This document shows positions 10,876 through 22,728 of a stretch of DNA of 64,000 nt, in pieces. The stretch is from Pseudomonas mucoides (GTDB taxonomy: Bacteria > Pseudomonadota > Gammaproteobacteria > Pseudomonadales > Pseudomonadaceae). The stretch is taken from positions 1,240,001-1,304,000 of the forward strand of contig NZ_JACOPW010000002.1 of NCBI RefSeq assembly GCF_015461845.1, written 5' to 3'. Every line of letters starts with the position of its first letter. Position 1 is the first letter of the stretch. The notes under the pieces are model-generated. The model saw only the letters and a list, made by a program, of their open reading frames with translations. It was not told the DNA's origin and made no database searches. A program made the position numbers and the translations under genes.

Positions 10876-12111
10876 ATGGACAGTTTCACACCTGCAGAAC
10901 GAGACCTCACCCTTGCGCAGGCCGAACAGCGGATTTACGCCGAACTGGCGAGTCTGGGACTTCGCGCCGAGCCCCGCGTATTAGGCCAACAAATCGTCGC
11001 GGTGCAGGTCTGTGCCAGTTCCGGCAACCCGCGCGGCATCGCCCGGGGGGCGGGCAAGGGTTATCAGCCTCACGCCCATGTTGGAGCACTTTACGAAACA
11101 CTGGAGCATTATTTAAGCGATCACTTCAATACGTCCGATATTGATTGCATCGCCCCGTGTTATTTTGCCGAGTCTGAATTATTTATCGATGACACCGTCC
11201 TTTCCCCCCTGATCGAACAAAACAACGTATTGACAGCCTGCAGAACTTATTCGGATGTTTTCAAACAAACTTCATTCTATTACCCGGTTGCTTTATGCAC
11301 TCCCGACTATTCATCCAACCCACTGAAACAAGACACAACACACTACGGTGTGTTGCGACGTTACGCCTCTAACAGTGGAACAGCCATTGGCGCCAGTTAC
11401 AACGAAGCCGTCTTGCATGCCGCCAATGAATGCATCGAACGCGATGCGGTCTCGTTGTTTCTGCTGGAGCATTTTTACTACGAAAACCAGCCAGCGCTGC
11501 GCCGGGTCGCTCGAGTGGCGGATGACGAAGAACTGGGCCGATTATGGCGAGATGCCGAATCGGAGATCGGAGCAGAAATCGCCCTGGTCGACATCAGCAC
11601 CGAATTCCTGCCACACACGTTCCTGGCGTTCTCTACCAAACCTGGCACCCACCCCAACGTGTTTGGGAGCGGTTGCTCAATCAGCCCCCGGCATGGCGCA
11701 TGGCGGGCGTTGACCGAACTCGTCCAGCTGCATCACACCGCCTCGGAGCCAGAACTGCAGTATTTCCTGAGTAACGCGCAACGGCACCTGAGCAAATTTC
11801 CGCGCCTGCTTCGCTGCCTGCAATTCGATCTGTCTCCACTGCTGAGTCTGTGCGAGCAACTCACGGTTCAATTACCCGACGCAGTCAATGAGCGCCCGTT
11901 GGCGGAGCAAATCAACTTGCTGGCCAACGACCTGCAGCGGCATGGGCGCACGCTCGGGGTAACCCAGCTGCATCAGACCCAACTGGGGACCACGCTGGTG
12001 AATGTGGTCATTCCGGGGCTGGAACGGTTTTTCGTGATATCCAGTGGCAATGTGGTGATCCCGCAGGCACGCGGACGGCGCCTGCAAAAACATCAGGAAG
12101 TGGCAGCATGA
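10876..12111 (+). CDS. Stand-alone YcaO-family enzyme (peptide backbone modification)
   Basis: A YcaO-domain protein of 411 residues. YcaO enzymes use ATP to activate peptide amide bonds and make azolines, amidines or thioamides. The characteristic acidic ATP/Mg-binding pattern is visible: ALYETLEHYL (residues 71-80) with E75 and E78, and EAVLHAANECIERDAVSLF with E185, E188, R189 and D190. The C-terminus ends QKHQEVAA and lacks the PxPxP tail seen in many azoline-forming YcaOs, and no E1-like partner gene is nearby. The ribosome site AAGGGAG is well placed. The stop overlaps the next gene by four bases. The substrate is most likely the 42-residue peptide just upstream; the reaction type cannot be read from the sequence. 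Confidence 0.88.
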   Translation: MDSFTPAERDLTLAQAEQRIYAELASLGLRAEPRVLGQQIVAVQVCASSGNPRGIARGAGKGYQPHAHVGALYETLEHYLSDHFNTSDIDCIAPCYFAESELFIDDTVLSPLIEQNNVLTACRTYSDVFKQTSFYYPVALCTPDYSSNPLKQDTTHYGVLRRYASNSGTAIGASYNEAVLHAANECIERDAVSLFLLEHFYYENQPALRRVARVADDEELGRLWRDAESEIGAEIALVDISTEFLPHTFLAFSTKPGTHPNVFGSGCSISPRHGAWRALTELVQLHHTASEPELQYFLSNAQRHLSKFPRLLRCLQFDLSPLLSLCEQLTVQLPDAVNERPLAEQINLLANDLQRHGRTLGVTQLHQTQLGTTLVNVVIPGLERFFVISSGNVVIPQARGRRLQKHQEVAA

Positions 12112-13052
12112 CCCCTGCCTTTCGTCGAGAGCGCCACCTCACTCATGCCTTCGCCCATCGCAAAGCAATGCCAGACGAACTCGATGTCCACATCGAACCC
12201 TTCGGCCCGGGCCTGCATCATTTGTTCGTTTTGCGCGTGAACGGCAACGATTGGGTAGGTCGCAAAGTCCTGCAACACCGCGACACTGACGGCTGGCACA
12301 TCAGCAGCCTGCTCAAGCCCTGGATGCTGCTCGGGCCGTTGGCTGAATGGCAGTGGGGCAATCAAGGCGCAGTGATCTATTTCCGTGCGGTGTCTTTGCA
12401 GGAGAAGGAAACGGCGTTCACCAACGCAGTGGCGCAACCTGACGGCGAAGTGCGTTTCCCGTTTCCGGCCATGGATGACAGGGGTGTTGAATCGGTATGC
12501 CCGCCCGAGTATTGGCAGTGCAACGAGTCACTCGCCACACAGTTGAATGCCGACGAAACACATTTTCGCGAGCATTGCGCAAACCTGCTCAAGACCCTGT
12601 CGGATCCGGGAGCAGTGATCCTTGATCCGGCGTGTTCGACGGGCGAATTCATCGCTCATCTGGCCACCGAACTCCCGGACCGTCAGTGTCTGGGCTCTGA
12701 TCGCTCAGCGTCGATGATTGAACATGCCAAGACGCGTCACGGCACGTCACCCGTCCGGTTCTACTGTGCCGACGCCGGCGACGTCGCAACAGCCGGCATC
12801 ACATGCGATGTGCTGATACTGCGTTTCCTCAATGCCGAAGTGATGACGCGCGAGGACGCGCAGAAAGCGTTCCACGATTTGGCGGCATGCGTTAAGCCGG
12901 GCGGCACCCTTCTTCTTTTCGGCCATACACCGGTGCTGATCGCCGTGCCTTACATGGCGCAGTTGCTCAAGCTTGAGCTGATGTCCTGCGTTGCGGCCCG
13001 TCCAGGCCACACGGAACTGTTTCAGTTCTACCGGCTGAGGATGCCCCTCTGA
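12108..13052 (+). CDS. Class I SAM-dependent methyltransferase of the RiPP-type operon
   Basis: A 314-residue protein. The C-terminal half has a Rossmann methyltransferase fold: motif I reads VILDPACSTGEF (residues 170-181), an acidic residue after strand 2 is D198 (GSDRS), and the post-motif region contains VKPGGTLLLFGH. The first 130 residues have no family I recognise and may bind the peptide substrate. It overlaps the YcaO gene by four bases and the hydrolase gene by one base (TGATG), so the three enzymes are translationally coupled. I infer methylation of the modified peptide. O-, N- or C-methylation cannot be told apart here. Confidence 0.8.
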   Translation: MTPAFRRERHLTHAFAHRKAMPDELDVHIEPFGPGLHHLFVLRVNGNDWVGRKVLQHRDTDGWHISSLLKPWMLLGPLAEWQWGNQGAVIYFRAVSLQEKETAFTNAVAQPDGEVRFPFPAMDDRGVESVCPPEYWQCNESLATQLNADETHFREHCANLLKTLSDPGAVILDPACSTGEFIAHLATELPDRQCLGSDRSASMIEHAKTRHGTSPVRFYCADAGDVATAGITCDVLILRFLNAEVMTREDAQKAFHDLAACVKPGGTLLLFGHTPVLIAVPYMAQLLKLELMSCVAARPGHTELFQFYRLRMPL

Positions 13053-13930
13053 TGGTCAGAAACGGCTACTACCCGACAGACGACGGCCATCATCTCTATT
13101 GGGAGCGATACGGTACGCCAGGTGGCGAACCGATATTTTTTCTGCATGGCGGACCGGGTGGTCGCAGCAACCGCCATCACCTGGAGTTTTTCGATGAGCG
13201 TTGTTTCGACATCATTCTGTTCGACCAGCGTGGCTGCGGACGCTCCCTTCCCCAAGGCGAACTCCAGCACAACAATACCTGGCTTTGTGTCCAAGACATC
13301 GAAGCCCTGCGCCAGCACCTGGGCTTCGAAAAAATCAGCCTGCTCGGCGTCTCCTGGGGAAGCTGGCTGGCCATCCAGTACCAACAACGCCATCCCGAGG
13401 CTGTTCTGAAAACCACGTTGGTCTCTGTGTTCGTGCCGTTTGCGGCCAATGTAGGTGCCTACGATAAAGCCTTGAGCGACGGCTTGTCGGCAATGCCTCA
13501 TGGAACCTGCGCCGCCAGTGCGGAGGCGATCTACCAAGCCCTGATTAACGGCTGTTCAACACAGCAGCGTCATGCGGCGCTTCACTGGTTGGGGGCGGCA
13601 TTGCATTTGAATGGACAATCGATGCCCCCTGGCGCACTCGAAGATTTCGTTGACGACGACGCCGTGCGCGGCATCCGCCTGGAATTGCACTACCACGTTA
13701 ACCGGTACTTCTTCAGCGTGGATGACGAAAACCTTTCGCTCAACGCCGACACCCTGGTGATACAAGGCATCAAAGACACCTTCGGCCTGTTCAGCCTGCG
13801 CTGGTTGCGCGAGCGCCAGCCCATTCACTGCCGCCTCCTACGCGCCGGGCACAACGCTTTCGAGTTGCAGGTATTAAAAACCGTGCGTCTGTCGTTGAAA
13901 CGCGCGTATGCGCAGGCGACTCCGACATGA
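13052..13930 (+). CDS. Alpha/beta hydrolase, proline iminopeptidase-like
   Basis: A 292-residue hydrolase of the prolyl aminopeptidase (S33) type. The oxyanion motif HGGPGG is at residues 32-37, FDQRGCGRS at 57-65, and the nucleophile elbow GVSWGS has the catalytic serine at 101. D242 in VIQGIKDTFG and H267 in RAGHNAF complete a likely triad. No signal peptide is seen. In this operon it could trim the peptide product or remove the precursor's recognition segment. A structural, non-hydrolytic role, as known for the hydrolase-fold protein of bottromycin biosynthesis, is less likely because the triad is intact. It could also be a self-protection enzyme. The specific role is inference. Confidence 0.8.
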   Translation: MVRNGYYPTDDGHHLYWERYGTPGGEPIFFLHGGPGGRSNRHHLEFFDERCFDIILFDQRGCGRSLPQGELQHNNTWLCVQDIEALRQHLGFEKISLLGVSWGSWLAIQYQQRHPEAVLKTTLVSVFVPFAANVGAYDKALSDGLSAMPHGTCAASAEAIYQALINGCSTQQRHAALHWLGAALHLNGQSMPPGALEDFVDDDAVRGIRLELHYHVNRYFFSVDDENLSLNADTLVIQGIKDTFGLFSLRWLRERQPIHCRLLRAGHNAFELQVLKTVRLSLKRAYAQATPT

Positions 13931-13999
13931 CGAAATTGTAATGCCCTCATCACCTTCGCGTTATCCGCAGCTTGCAACGATGTGACCCGGCGACCATGC

Positions 14000-14019
14000 C
14001 GGCGGGCCGATGCCCGCCG
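14000..14019 (+). other. GC-rich hairpin after the RiPP-type operon
   Basis: A perfect 8-bp stem, CGGCGGGC / GCCCGCCG with a CGAT loop, in the 146-bp gap between the hydrolase and porin genes. There is no T-run. It could mark the 3' end of the upstream mRNA or act on the porin leader. Confidence 0.45.
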
Positions 14020-14076
14020 AACAATAAAACCCACGCCGAAGCACGTTCCCGTTCTGCCGAACCCAAGGAGTGATTG

Positions 14077-15402
14077 ATGGTTAACAATAAAAAAATGTCG
14101 ATGGCCGCGTTGGCTGTAGTGGTCGGCTCAGGGCCGTCCATGGTCCTGGCGGAAGATAAGGCCGAGGGGTTTATCGAAGGCAGCAGCCTGACGGTACTCA
14201 ACCGCAACTTCTACTTCAATCGTGATTACCGCCATGGCCAGTCGAGCCCTACCGGCAATGGATATTCCGAGGCCTGGGCCCAAGCCATCATCAGCAAGTT
14301 CGAGTCCGGGTTTACTCAAGGCTCCGTCGGGGTCGGCGTTGATGCGTTTGCCATGATTGGCCTGAAGCTCGATACCGGTGACGGCCGCAACGGTGGCCGC
14401 AGTTCGTTCGACGTGCTGCCGGTCAACAGTGAAGGCGAAGCGCGGGATGAATACACCAAGGTCGGAGGCGCCGCCAAAATCCGGGCCTTCGATACGGTAG
14501 TCAAGGTCGGTGATGTGTTCCCTGCCGCCCCGGTCGTCGCGGCAGGTGATTCACGATTGCTGCCGGAAAGCTTTCGCGGCGTCACGGCGACCAACACCAG
14601 CCTCGAGGGATTGTCGGTTCAGGGCGGACGCCTGCATGCGATGAGTCAACCGGTGTCCAGTGACATGCGCGAAAACTTCGCGACGTTTTACGCCGGCCCG
14701 GTCAATTCGCCGTGGATCGCTTACGGCGGCGGCGATTATGCGCTGAACAAGAACCTCAGCTTCAGCCTGTATTCGAGCCGCCTCAAGGATGCCTGGAATC
14801 AGTATTACGCCGGCACCGCGTGGACGTATCCGCTGTCGGACGACCTGTCGTTGTTTGGCGGCCTCAACTATTACAAGGCAGTCGATGAAGGCAAGCAGTT
14901 GCTCGGCCGGTTCGACAACAACATCTGGAGCGGCCGGGTCGGCGTGAAACTTGGTGCGCATTCCGTGGCGTTGTCGCACCAGCGCAACAACGGCAATGAC
15001 GACTTTGACTACCTGCGCCAGTCCGACTCGATCTTCCTCGACAACTCCATCCAGTACAGCGACTTCAACTCGCCCAAAGAACGTTCGTGGATGGTGCGTT
15101 ACGACCTCGACATGACGACCTACGGCGTACCGGGATTGTCGTTCATGACCCGCTACGCCCGTGGCACCGACGCCGACTATTCCAACGCCAACGCCGTGTA
15201 CATGCGCCGCGATGCCGACGGTAATCCACTCACCGACCAGAAGCGCTGGGAACGCGACATCGAAGTCAAATACGTGGTGCAGACCGGCTCGCTGAAAGAC
15301 CTGTCGCTGCGCCTGCGCCAGGCCAATACCCGCGCCACTGCATATGAATCGGATCTGGATGAAGTGCGGGTGATTATCGAGTACCCGTTGGCGATTCTCT
15401 GA
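14077..15402 (+). CDS. OprD-family outer-membrane porin
   Basis: An outer-membrane beta-barrel of the OprD/Occ family (441 residues), which takes up small organic acids, amino acids or peptides. An N-terminal signal peptide ends near MVLAEDKAEG. The family start FIEGSSLTVLNRNFYFNRD follows, then alternating barrel strands and a C-terminal strand ending in YPLAIL. The frame also opens at a TTG three bases upstream, but the ATG at 14077 lies six bases from AAGGAG, so it is chosen. It stands as a single gene, 146 bp after the RiPP-type operon, with its own terminator. Its substrate cannot be predicted from the sequence. Confidence 0.92.
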   Translation: MVNNKKMSMAALAVVVGSGPSMVLAEDKAEGFIEGSSLTVLNRNFYFNRDYRHGQSSPTGNGYSEAWAQAIISKFESGFTQGSVGVGVDAFAMIGLKLDTGDGRNGGRSSFDVLPVNSEGEARDEYTKVGGAAKIRAFDTVVKVGDVFPAAPVVAAGDSRLLPESFRGVTATNTSLEGLSVQGGRLHAMSQPVSSDMRENFATFYAGPVNSPWIAYGGGDYALNKNLSFSLYSSRLKDAWNQYYAGTAWTYPLSDDLSLFGGLNYYKAVDEGKQLLGRFDNNIWSGRVGVKLGAHSVALSHQRNNGNDDFDYLRQSDSIFLDNSIQYSDFNSPKERSWMVRYDLDMTTYGVPGLSFMTRYARGTDADYSNANAVYMRRDADGNPLTDQKRWERDIEVKYVVQTGSLKDLSLRLRQANTRATAYESDLDEVRVIIEYPLAIL

Positions 15403-15467
15403 CTTTACGGGTTATAGGCATTCACCTTTAGAAGCTCCTGGCTCCTTTGGTAAGAGGTGAATTTTTT

Positions 15468-15493
15468 GGCGTCCTTTGGGGCGCCTTTTTTTT
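15468..15493 (+). terminator. Rho-independent terminator of the porin gene
   Basis: GGCGTCC pairs with GGGCGCC (one G-T pair) around a TTTG loop, followed by eight T residues. Confidence 0.85.
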
Positions 15494-15728
15494 GCGCCCG
15501 GATTTGGCCGGCTCATCCAACCTCTTCATCGACTGACCCACTGCTATCGCGAGCAGGCTCACTCCAACAGGGGGTCAGCGGTGAATAGCCGACCGGATCA
15601 ATGTTATCCAGTGCTTTGTTCACCGCCAGTTCGCCGAGCATGACGCCCTGCGCAATTCCCTGCAGCGTCCTGCGGTGGGTGCCTTCCACAACCTTAAACA
15701 TCGCGAATTGAAGTACGCAATGTAAGCC
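15494..15728. other. Gap with a single REP copy between converging genes
   Basis: Contains one REP unit (CGCTATCGCGAGCAGGCTC type, about 15541-15568). The remaining 150 bases hold a short minus-strand open frame (62 codons) with no ribosome site, which runs through the REP; I do not regard it as a gene. It could be a decayed remnant. Confidence 0.5.
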
Positions 15729-16061
15729 TTACCCACCGCGCTTAGGGCAATCCCCAGCCACGGTGTATTTGAGGGTGTTGAGTTGGCCCTTGGAGTCTTC
15801 GTAGGTCATTGCGGCCGGCACCGCAGCGCAAGCCGCTTGCGGGCGCACCACACTGACCACTTTCACCACATCCAGCTTCATCCCGTACGCATAATCCTTA
15901 ACCACCGGCGCAGCTTTACCCTGGTCGGCGGCGTACTGTTCCATGGCTTTGGCATTGGCGCTGAGCGCACGCTCAAACGTGCGATCGCCGCCGCCCTCAG
16001 CAAACACATTCAGGGACATCGCCATCACGCTGGCGAACGTCATCAACTTGATCAATTTCAT
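15729..16061 (-). CDS. Small exported PtrA/DUF2790-like protein
   Basis: A 110-residue exported protein. The signal peptide starts MKLIKLMTFASVMAM and ends at VFA/EGGG, followed by the GGGDRTFERALSANAKAMEQY segment typical of PtrA-type co-regulatory proteins. The C-terminal half (YGMKLDVVKVVSV...YTVAGDCPKRGG, two Cys) matches the DUF2790 style common beside copper and czc genes in Pseudomonas. The frame opens further upstream, but GAAGGTG six bases before 16061 and the intact signal peptide decide the start. It is likely periplasmic and metal-inducible; the molecular role is unknown. Confidence 0.75.
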   Translation of the reverse strand: MKLIKLMTFASVMAMSLNVFAEGGGDRTFERALSANAKAMEQYAADQGKAAPVVKDYAYGMKLDVVKVVSVVRPQAACAAVPAAMTYEDSKGQLNTLKYTVAGDCPKRGG

Positions 16062-16076
16062 GTTCATCACCTTCAT

Positions 16077-16112
16077 AAAAAAGCCCATCACCGGAATTCG
16101 ATGACGGGCTTG
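16077..16112 (-). terminator. Terminator/attenuator between the two PtrA-like genes
   Basis: Read on the minus strand, AAGCCCGTCATCG pairs with CGGTGATGGGCTT (two G-T pairs), followed by a T-run. It lies directly after the 66-residue PtrA-like gene and just before the ribosome site of the next one, so it may set their ratio. Confidence 0.75.
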
Positions 16113-16128
16113 TTCGAGTGCGGCACGC

Positions 16129-16329
16129 TTACAAGTCTTTGGTCTTATCGTCCTTCTTTTCATTGACGACGACGGTGTCGCGGGCCTGTTCCTTGGCGAC
16201 GAACAGCTCAACGGAACGGTCTTTGGCCGCCATCATTCTTGCGAATGTCCTGTCGCCGCCACCGGCCGCCATGACCACAGAAGACATCACCAACGCCGCT
16301 GCAAACGCACCCAGTTTTACAAGTTTCAT
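16129..16329 (-). CDS. Small exported PtrA-like protein
   Basis: A 66-residue protein with a clear signal peptide (MKLVKLGAFAAALVMSSVVMA) followed by GGGDRTFARMMAAKDRSVELF, the conserved PtrA N-terminal segment shared with the neighbouring 110-residue protein. The rest is short, charged and likely disordered (NEKKDDKTKDL). Relatives in Pseudomonas are copper- or metal-responsive. The motif at 16402-16418 is also found upstream of czcC, which suggests shared control with the czc operon. The biochemical role is unknown. Confidence 0.75.
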   Translation of the reverse strand: MKLVKLGAFAAALVMSSVVMAAGGGDRTFARMMAAKDRSVELFVAKEQARDTVVVNEKKDDKTKDL

Positions 16330-16401
16330 CTTTGATTCCTCGTTTAATTAACTAACGGGATCAAGGTAACAATCCGAACCTTTCGTGACGGTGGCGTGCA
16401 A

Positions 16402-16418
16402 ATTACATATCCGTTATG
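16402..16418 (-). promoter_or_regulatory. Candidate metal-response operator upstream of the ptrA-like gene
   Basis: ATTACATATCCGTTATG lies 73-89 bases upstream of the ptrA-like start. A near-identical ATTACAAATCCGTTAT lies 78-93 bases upstream of czcC in the same orientation relative to its gene. The shared sequence and shared distance suggest one regulator, most simply CzcR. Confidence 0.55.
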
Positions 16419-16431
16419 TGCGCGCTGAACC

Positions 16432-19704
<3,273 letters not shown>

Positions 19705-19730
19705 TCAGTCACTGTCTGCGGTGAGCGTCT

Positions 19731-20930
19731 TTAGTGAGCGTGCTCAGCCGAGGCTTTGCCCAGTTCCGATTTGAGGATGAAGCTGCCGGCAGCAGCGACC
19801 TGCACGCCCGGCTCCAGCCCCTGGATGATTTCCACCTGACCGGCCGCGCGACTGCCCAGCTCCACCGCTTGCGCCTTGAAGCCGTCGTCGGTGCGCACAA
19901 ACACCGTGGGTTTGTCCTCGACCGTCTGGATCGCGGTTTCGGGGATGGCGACCTTGACCTGGCGGCTGTCGGTGGCGACCCGGGCAGCGACGAACAGTCC
20001 CGGACGCCACGAACCTTGCGGGTTTTCCAGGGTGACGCGAACCGTCGCGGTGCGCGTCTGTTCGCCGAGCAAGCTGCCGACGTAAGCCACGGTGCCGACG
20101 ACTTCGGCGTTCAATTCCGGGGCGCTGACGGTGACTGTTTTGCCCACTTGCACCTGGTTCAGGTCCTTGGGCGACACGCCGAAGGTCACCCACACCCGCG
20201 ACAGGTCTGAAAGCGTGAACGCCGCCGTGGTTTCGTCAACCACCTCCCCCGGCGTCAGGTGTTTTTCCACCACCACACCGTCGAACGGCGCGCGCAACTC
20301 ATAGCGATTGCCACCGGTGGCGACCACGCTGCCGCTGAGCACGCTGATTTTCTGCCGGGCATTGTTCAGGGCAATTTCGGCTTCCTCCAGCGCCTGGCGC
20401 GCCTGAAGGAAATCCTGCTCGGCGGAAATCTTGTCCTGCCACAACTGCTTCTCGCGCTCGTAAGTGGTGCGCGCCAATGTCAGGCGCCGCTGTGCAGCAG
20501 CTTGTTCGCTGCGCTGATCGGAGATCTGCTGGCTGGCGATCACCGCCAGCAACTGCCCCTTTTTCACCGGCTGCCCGAGATTGACCGACACCGACTCGAC
20601 CACCCCCGGCACGCGTGGCACAACGTGGGCGGTACGGTCTTCGTCGAAGCGCACTTCGCCGGGAAACGACAAACCGAGGCTGATGTTCTGCGCCCCGGCT
20701 TCGGCCAATTGAATGCCCGCTGTAGCAACTTGCTCGGCGCTCAACGTCAGGTGTCCTTCTTCGCCTTCGGCCCGTTCGCCGTCGGCAGCGGCGCCTGCTT
20801 CGGCGTGGTCGGCATGCTCCGCCGCCTCATCGGCGTGGGCGTCGACGGAGGCATTGCCCGTCCACATCGAACCGATGCCAATGCCCAGTGCCAACGTCGC
20901 CGCAGCGACAACAATCAGTTTTTTATCCAT
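19731..20930 (-). CDS. czcB: Periplasmic adaptor of the Czc efflux system
   Basis: A membrane-fusion protein (399 residues) that links CzcA to the outer-membrane factor CzcC. A single N-terminal anchor or signal (KLIVVAAATLALGIGIGSMW) is followed by a His/Glu-rich stretch (HADEAAEHADHAEAG, about residues 31-45) that can bind metal, then barrel-sandwich, alpha-hairpin coiled coil and beta-barrel domains. Ribosome site GAGGAG is five bases before the ATG. It sits between czcC and czcA with short gaps, as expected of the operon. Confidence 0.94.
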   Translation of the reverse strand: MDKKLIVVAAATLALGIGIGSMWTGNASVDAHADEAAEHADHAEAGAAADGERAEGEEGHLTLSAEQVATAGIQLAEAGAQNISLGLSFPGEVRFDEDRTAHVVPRVPGVVESVSVNLGQPVKKGQLLAVIASQQISDQRSEQAAAQRRLTLARTTYEREKQLWQDKISAEQDFLQARQALEEAEIALNNARQKISVLSGSVVATGGNRYELRAPFDGVVVEKHLTPGEVVDETTAAFTLSDLSRVWVTFGVSPKDLNQVQVGKTVTVSAPELNAEVVGTVAYVGSLLGEQTRTATVRVTLENPQGSWRPGLFVAARVATDSRQVKVAIPETAIQTVEDKPTVFVRTDDGFKAQAVELGSRAAGQVEIIQGLEPGVQVAAAGSFILKSELGKASAEHAH

Positions 20931-20979
20931 GGAAACTCCTCTGCGTCAGACCATCGCGCAGTCAGGTAAAAGGTGAAAT

Positions 20980-22251
20980 TCAAGGGCTGACGGCGAGATC
21001 GCCAAAAATGCGTTCGATGCGCACCCGCGCGTCCGTCGCCTCGGCAACGGCCTGGATGTACTGGGTGCGGGCACTGATCAAGGTGCGCTGGGCATCGAGC
21101 ACGTCGAGGAAGCCGAACTTGCCCATTTCGAAACCGCGGGTGGCGCTGTCAACGGCACTTTGCGCGGCGGGCAGGATGGTCTGGTTGAACGCTTTGACTT
21201 CGCCATTGGCGGTCTGCCATTGCTCCAGGGTGGTCTGGATTTCGGTGCGCAAGCGCAGCTCGGTGGCATTGCGCAGGTCCCGCGCCTGATCAGCGCGGCG
21301 CGCGGCGGCCAGCACGTTGCCCTGATTGCGGTTGAACAGCGGAATCGGCATCGACAGCCCCACCACGTTCACTCGCTCGCGCTCCGTTTCGCTGTACTGG
21401 CTGCCGACACTGACGGTCAGATCGGGCATCCGCTGTGCTTTCTCCAGCCCCAAAGAAGCTTCACGCTGATCGATCTGCAATTTGGCCAGCCGCAGCTCGG
21501 CGGTTTCGTTCAAGCGTTCGAGCAACCGGGTCGGCGGTGGTACGGCGGGCATGCCTTGAGGAGCGGCCTGCACATTCACCGACGTCGGCAGCGGTGAACC
21601 CATGACCTGCGCCAATTGCTGATAGGCATTGCTCTGATCCCGTTCGGACCGGCTCAACTCCAGCCGCACTTCCGACAATTGCACCTGCGCCCGCGTGCCT
21701 TCGACCGGTGACGATTTACCCGCCTCGATACGCCCTTGCGCCACGCGCACACCCTGCTCGGCGAGTTGCAGCGACTGACGGGACAACCGCAACCGCTGCT
21801 GGGCGGTCTGTGCGCCGGTAAACGCCTGGATCACATCGGCGCGCAAGGCATTGCGCTGGCGTTCCAGCTCGATTCCGGCGGCGTCCTGCGCGCGGCTCGC
21901 CACCTCGATACGTGCACCGCGCTTGCCACCCAGTTCAATCGGCTGGCTGAGCATCACCGTGGTGGTGCGCGAATCGCGCCGGGTATCTTCAGCCTCCCAC
22001 GACACTTCGGGGTTGGGAATCAAGCCGGCCTGCTGCCGGTCCCCTTGGGCGATGCCGATTTCCCACTGCGCTGCCGCCAGGTCAGGGTTGCCGGCGAACG
22101 CCGTTTGCAGGGCCTGATCCAGCGTCAGCGTCGAGCCGGGCAAGTCCGCTGCGAAACCTGGACCGGCCAGCCATAAAAAACAGGTGGCACTCACCACCCG
22201 CCGCGTTTTTTTCAGGCGTGATCGCGCCGTCAGTTCTCTTAAACCGGGCAA
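20980..22251 (-). CDS. czcC: Outer-membrane factor of the Czc efflux system
   Basis: A TolC-family outer-membrane channel (423 residues). The signal region ends near GPGFAADLPG. Two TolC repeats rich in long coiled helices follow (for example LDQALQTAFAGNPDLAAAQWEIGIAQGDRQQAGLIPNPEVSWEAE). The start is a TTG at 22251: no in-frame ATG precedes the signal peptide, and an AGGAAG site lies seven bases upstream. It is the first gene of czcCBA and is transcribed divergently from czcRS. Confidence 0.92.
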   Translation of the reverse strand: MPGLRELTARSRLKKTRRVVSATCFLWLAGPGFAADLPGSTLTLDQALQTAFAGNPDLAAAQWEIGIAQGDRQQAGLIPNPEVSWEAEDTRRDSRTTTVMLSQPIELGGKRGARIEVASRAQDAAGIELERQRNALRADVIQAFTGAQTAQQRLRLSRQSLQLAEQGVRVAQGRIEAGKSSPVEGTRAQVQLSEVRLELSRSERDQSNAYQQLAQVMGSPLPTSVNVQAAPQGMPAVPPPTRLLERLNETAELRLAKLQIDQREASLGLEKAQRMPDLTVSVGSQYSETERERVNVVGLSMPIPLFNRNQGNVLAAARRADQARDLRNATELRLRTEIQTTLEQWQTANGEVKAFNQTILPAAQSAVDSATRGFEMGKFGFLDVLDAQRTLISARTQYIQAVAEATDARVRIERIFGDLAVSP

Positions 22252-22728
22252 TGGAATACTTCCTTAAATCAAGAATCTTCGGTGCCGCCACGGTAAAGTT
22301 CTGAACTTATCGACAAGGTGACTGGAACATTACAAATCCGTTATCCACGGTTCCGGCAAGTTGTTTTGCTCTAGCATGCGAAGTACAAAAGCCAACATCG
22401 CAATACACAGAAACAAATGCTCAGTGGTTATCCGCCGAACAGTACTTGCCCGAACTCAGTTCTCATGCAGCGGATGAAATTTTGGACACATGCACTGCGA
22501 CAAGCCGTCGCAGAGGGCCGGTTTAAAGCCACAGCACCGATGTTTTTGGTTGACCCTGTAGCCACTACAACCTTTACCTTGCACACGTTGATACGGAGAA
22601 CCGCTGAAGCAAAACACAAAACCCGTACAATTCGCCGTTATTGAAACCCGTCCGGACACCCTTACAAAAACAACAACTTTCCCGACCAACTTAGTTACAT
22701 ATCCTTTAAACAGAAGTGGTGATTAATC
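22252..22728. promoter_or_regulatory. Divergent czcC/czcR promoter region
   Basis: A 477-bp, lower-GC intergenic region between the divergent czcCBA and czcRS operons, with no credible gene. It contains the motif ATTACAAATCCGTTAT at 22329-22344 (czcC side) and a weaker variant GTTACATATCCTTTA at 22694-22708, close to the czcR start. Both are candidate CzcR sites. Short open frames here lack ribosome sites. Confidence 0.6.
22329..22344 (-). promoter_or_regulatory. Candidate CzcR operator upstream of czcC
   Basis: ATTACAAATCCGTTAT, matching the sequence upstream of the ptrA-like gene at 15 of 16 positions and at nearly the same distance from the start codon. Confidence 0.55.

Noticed and set aside
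15513..15701. Minus-strand 62-codon frame between the porin and the PtrA-like gene
   Set aside because: It reads through a REP unit, has no ribosome site and matches no family I know. At most a decayed remnant.
22417..22644. Short frames in both strands of the czcC-czcR gap
   Set aside because: No ribosome sites and atypical composition; the region is better explained as a promoter region.
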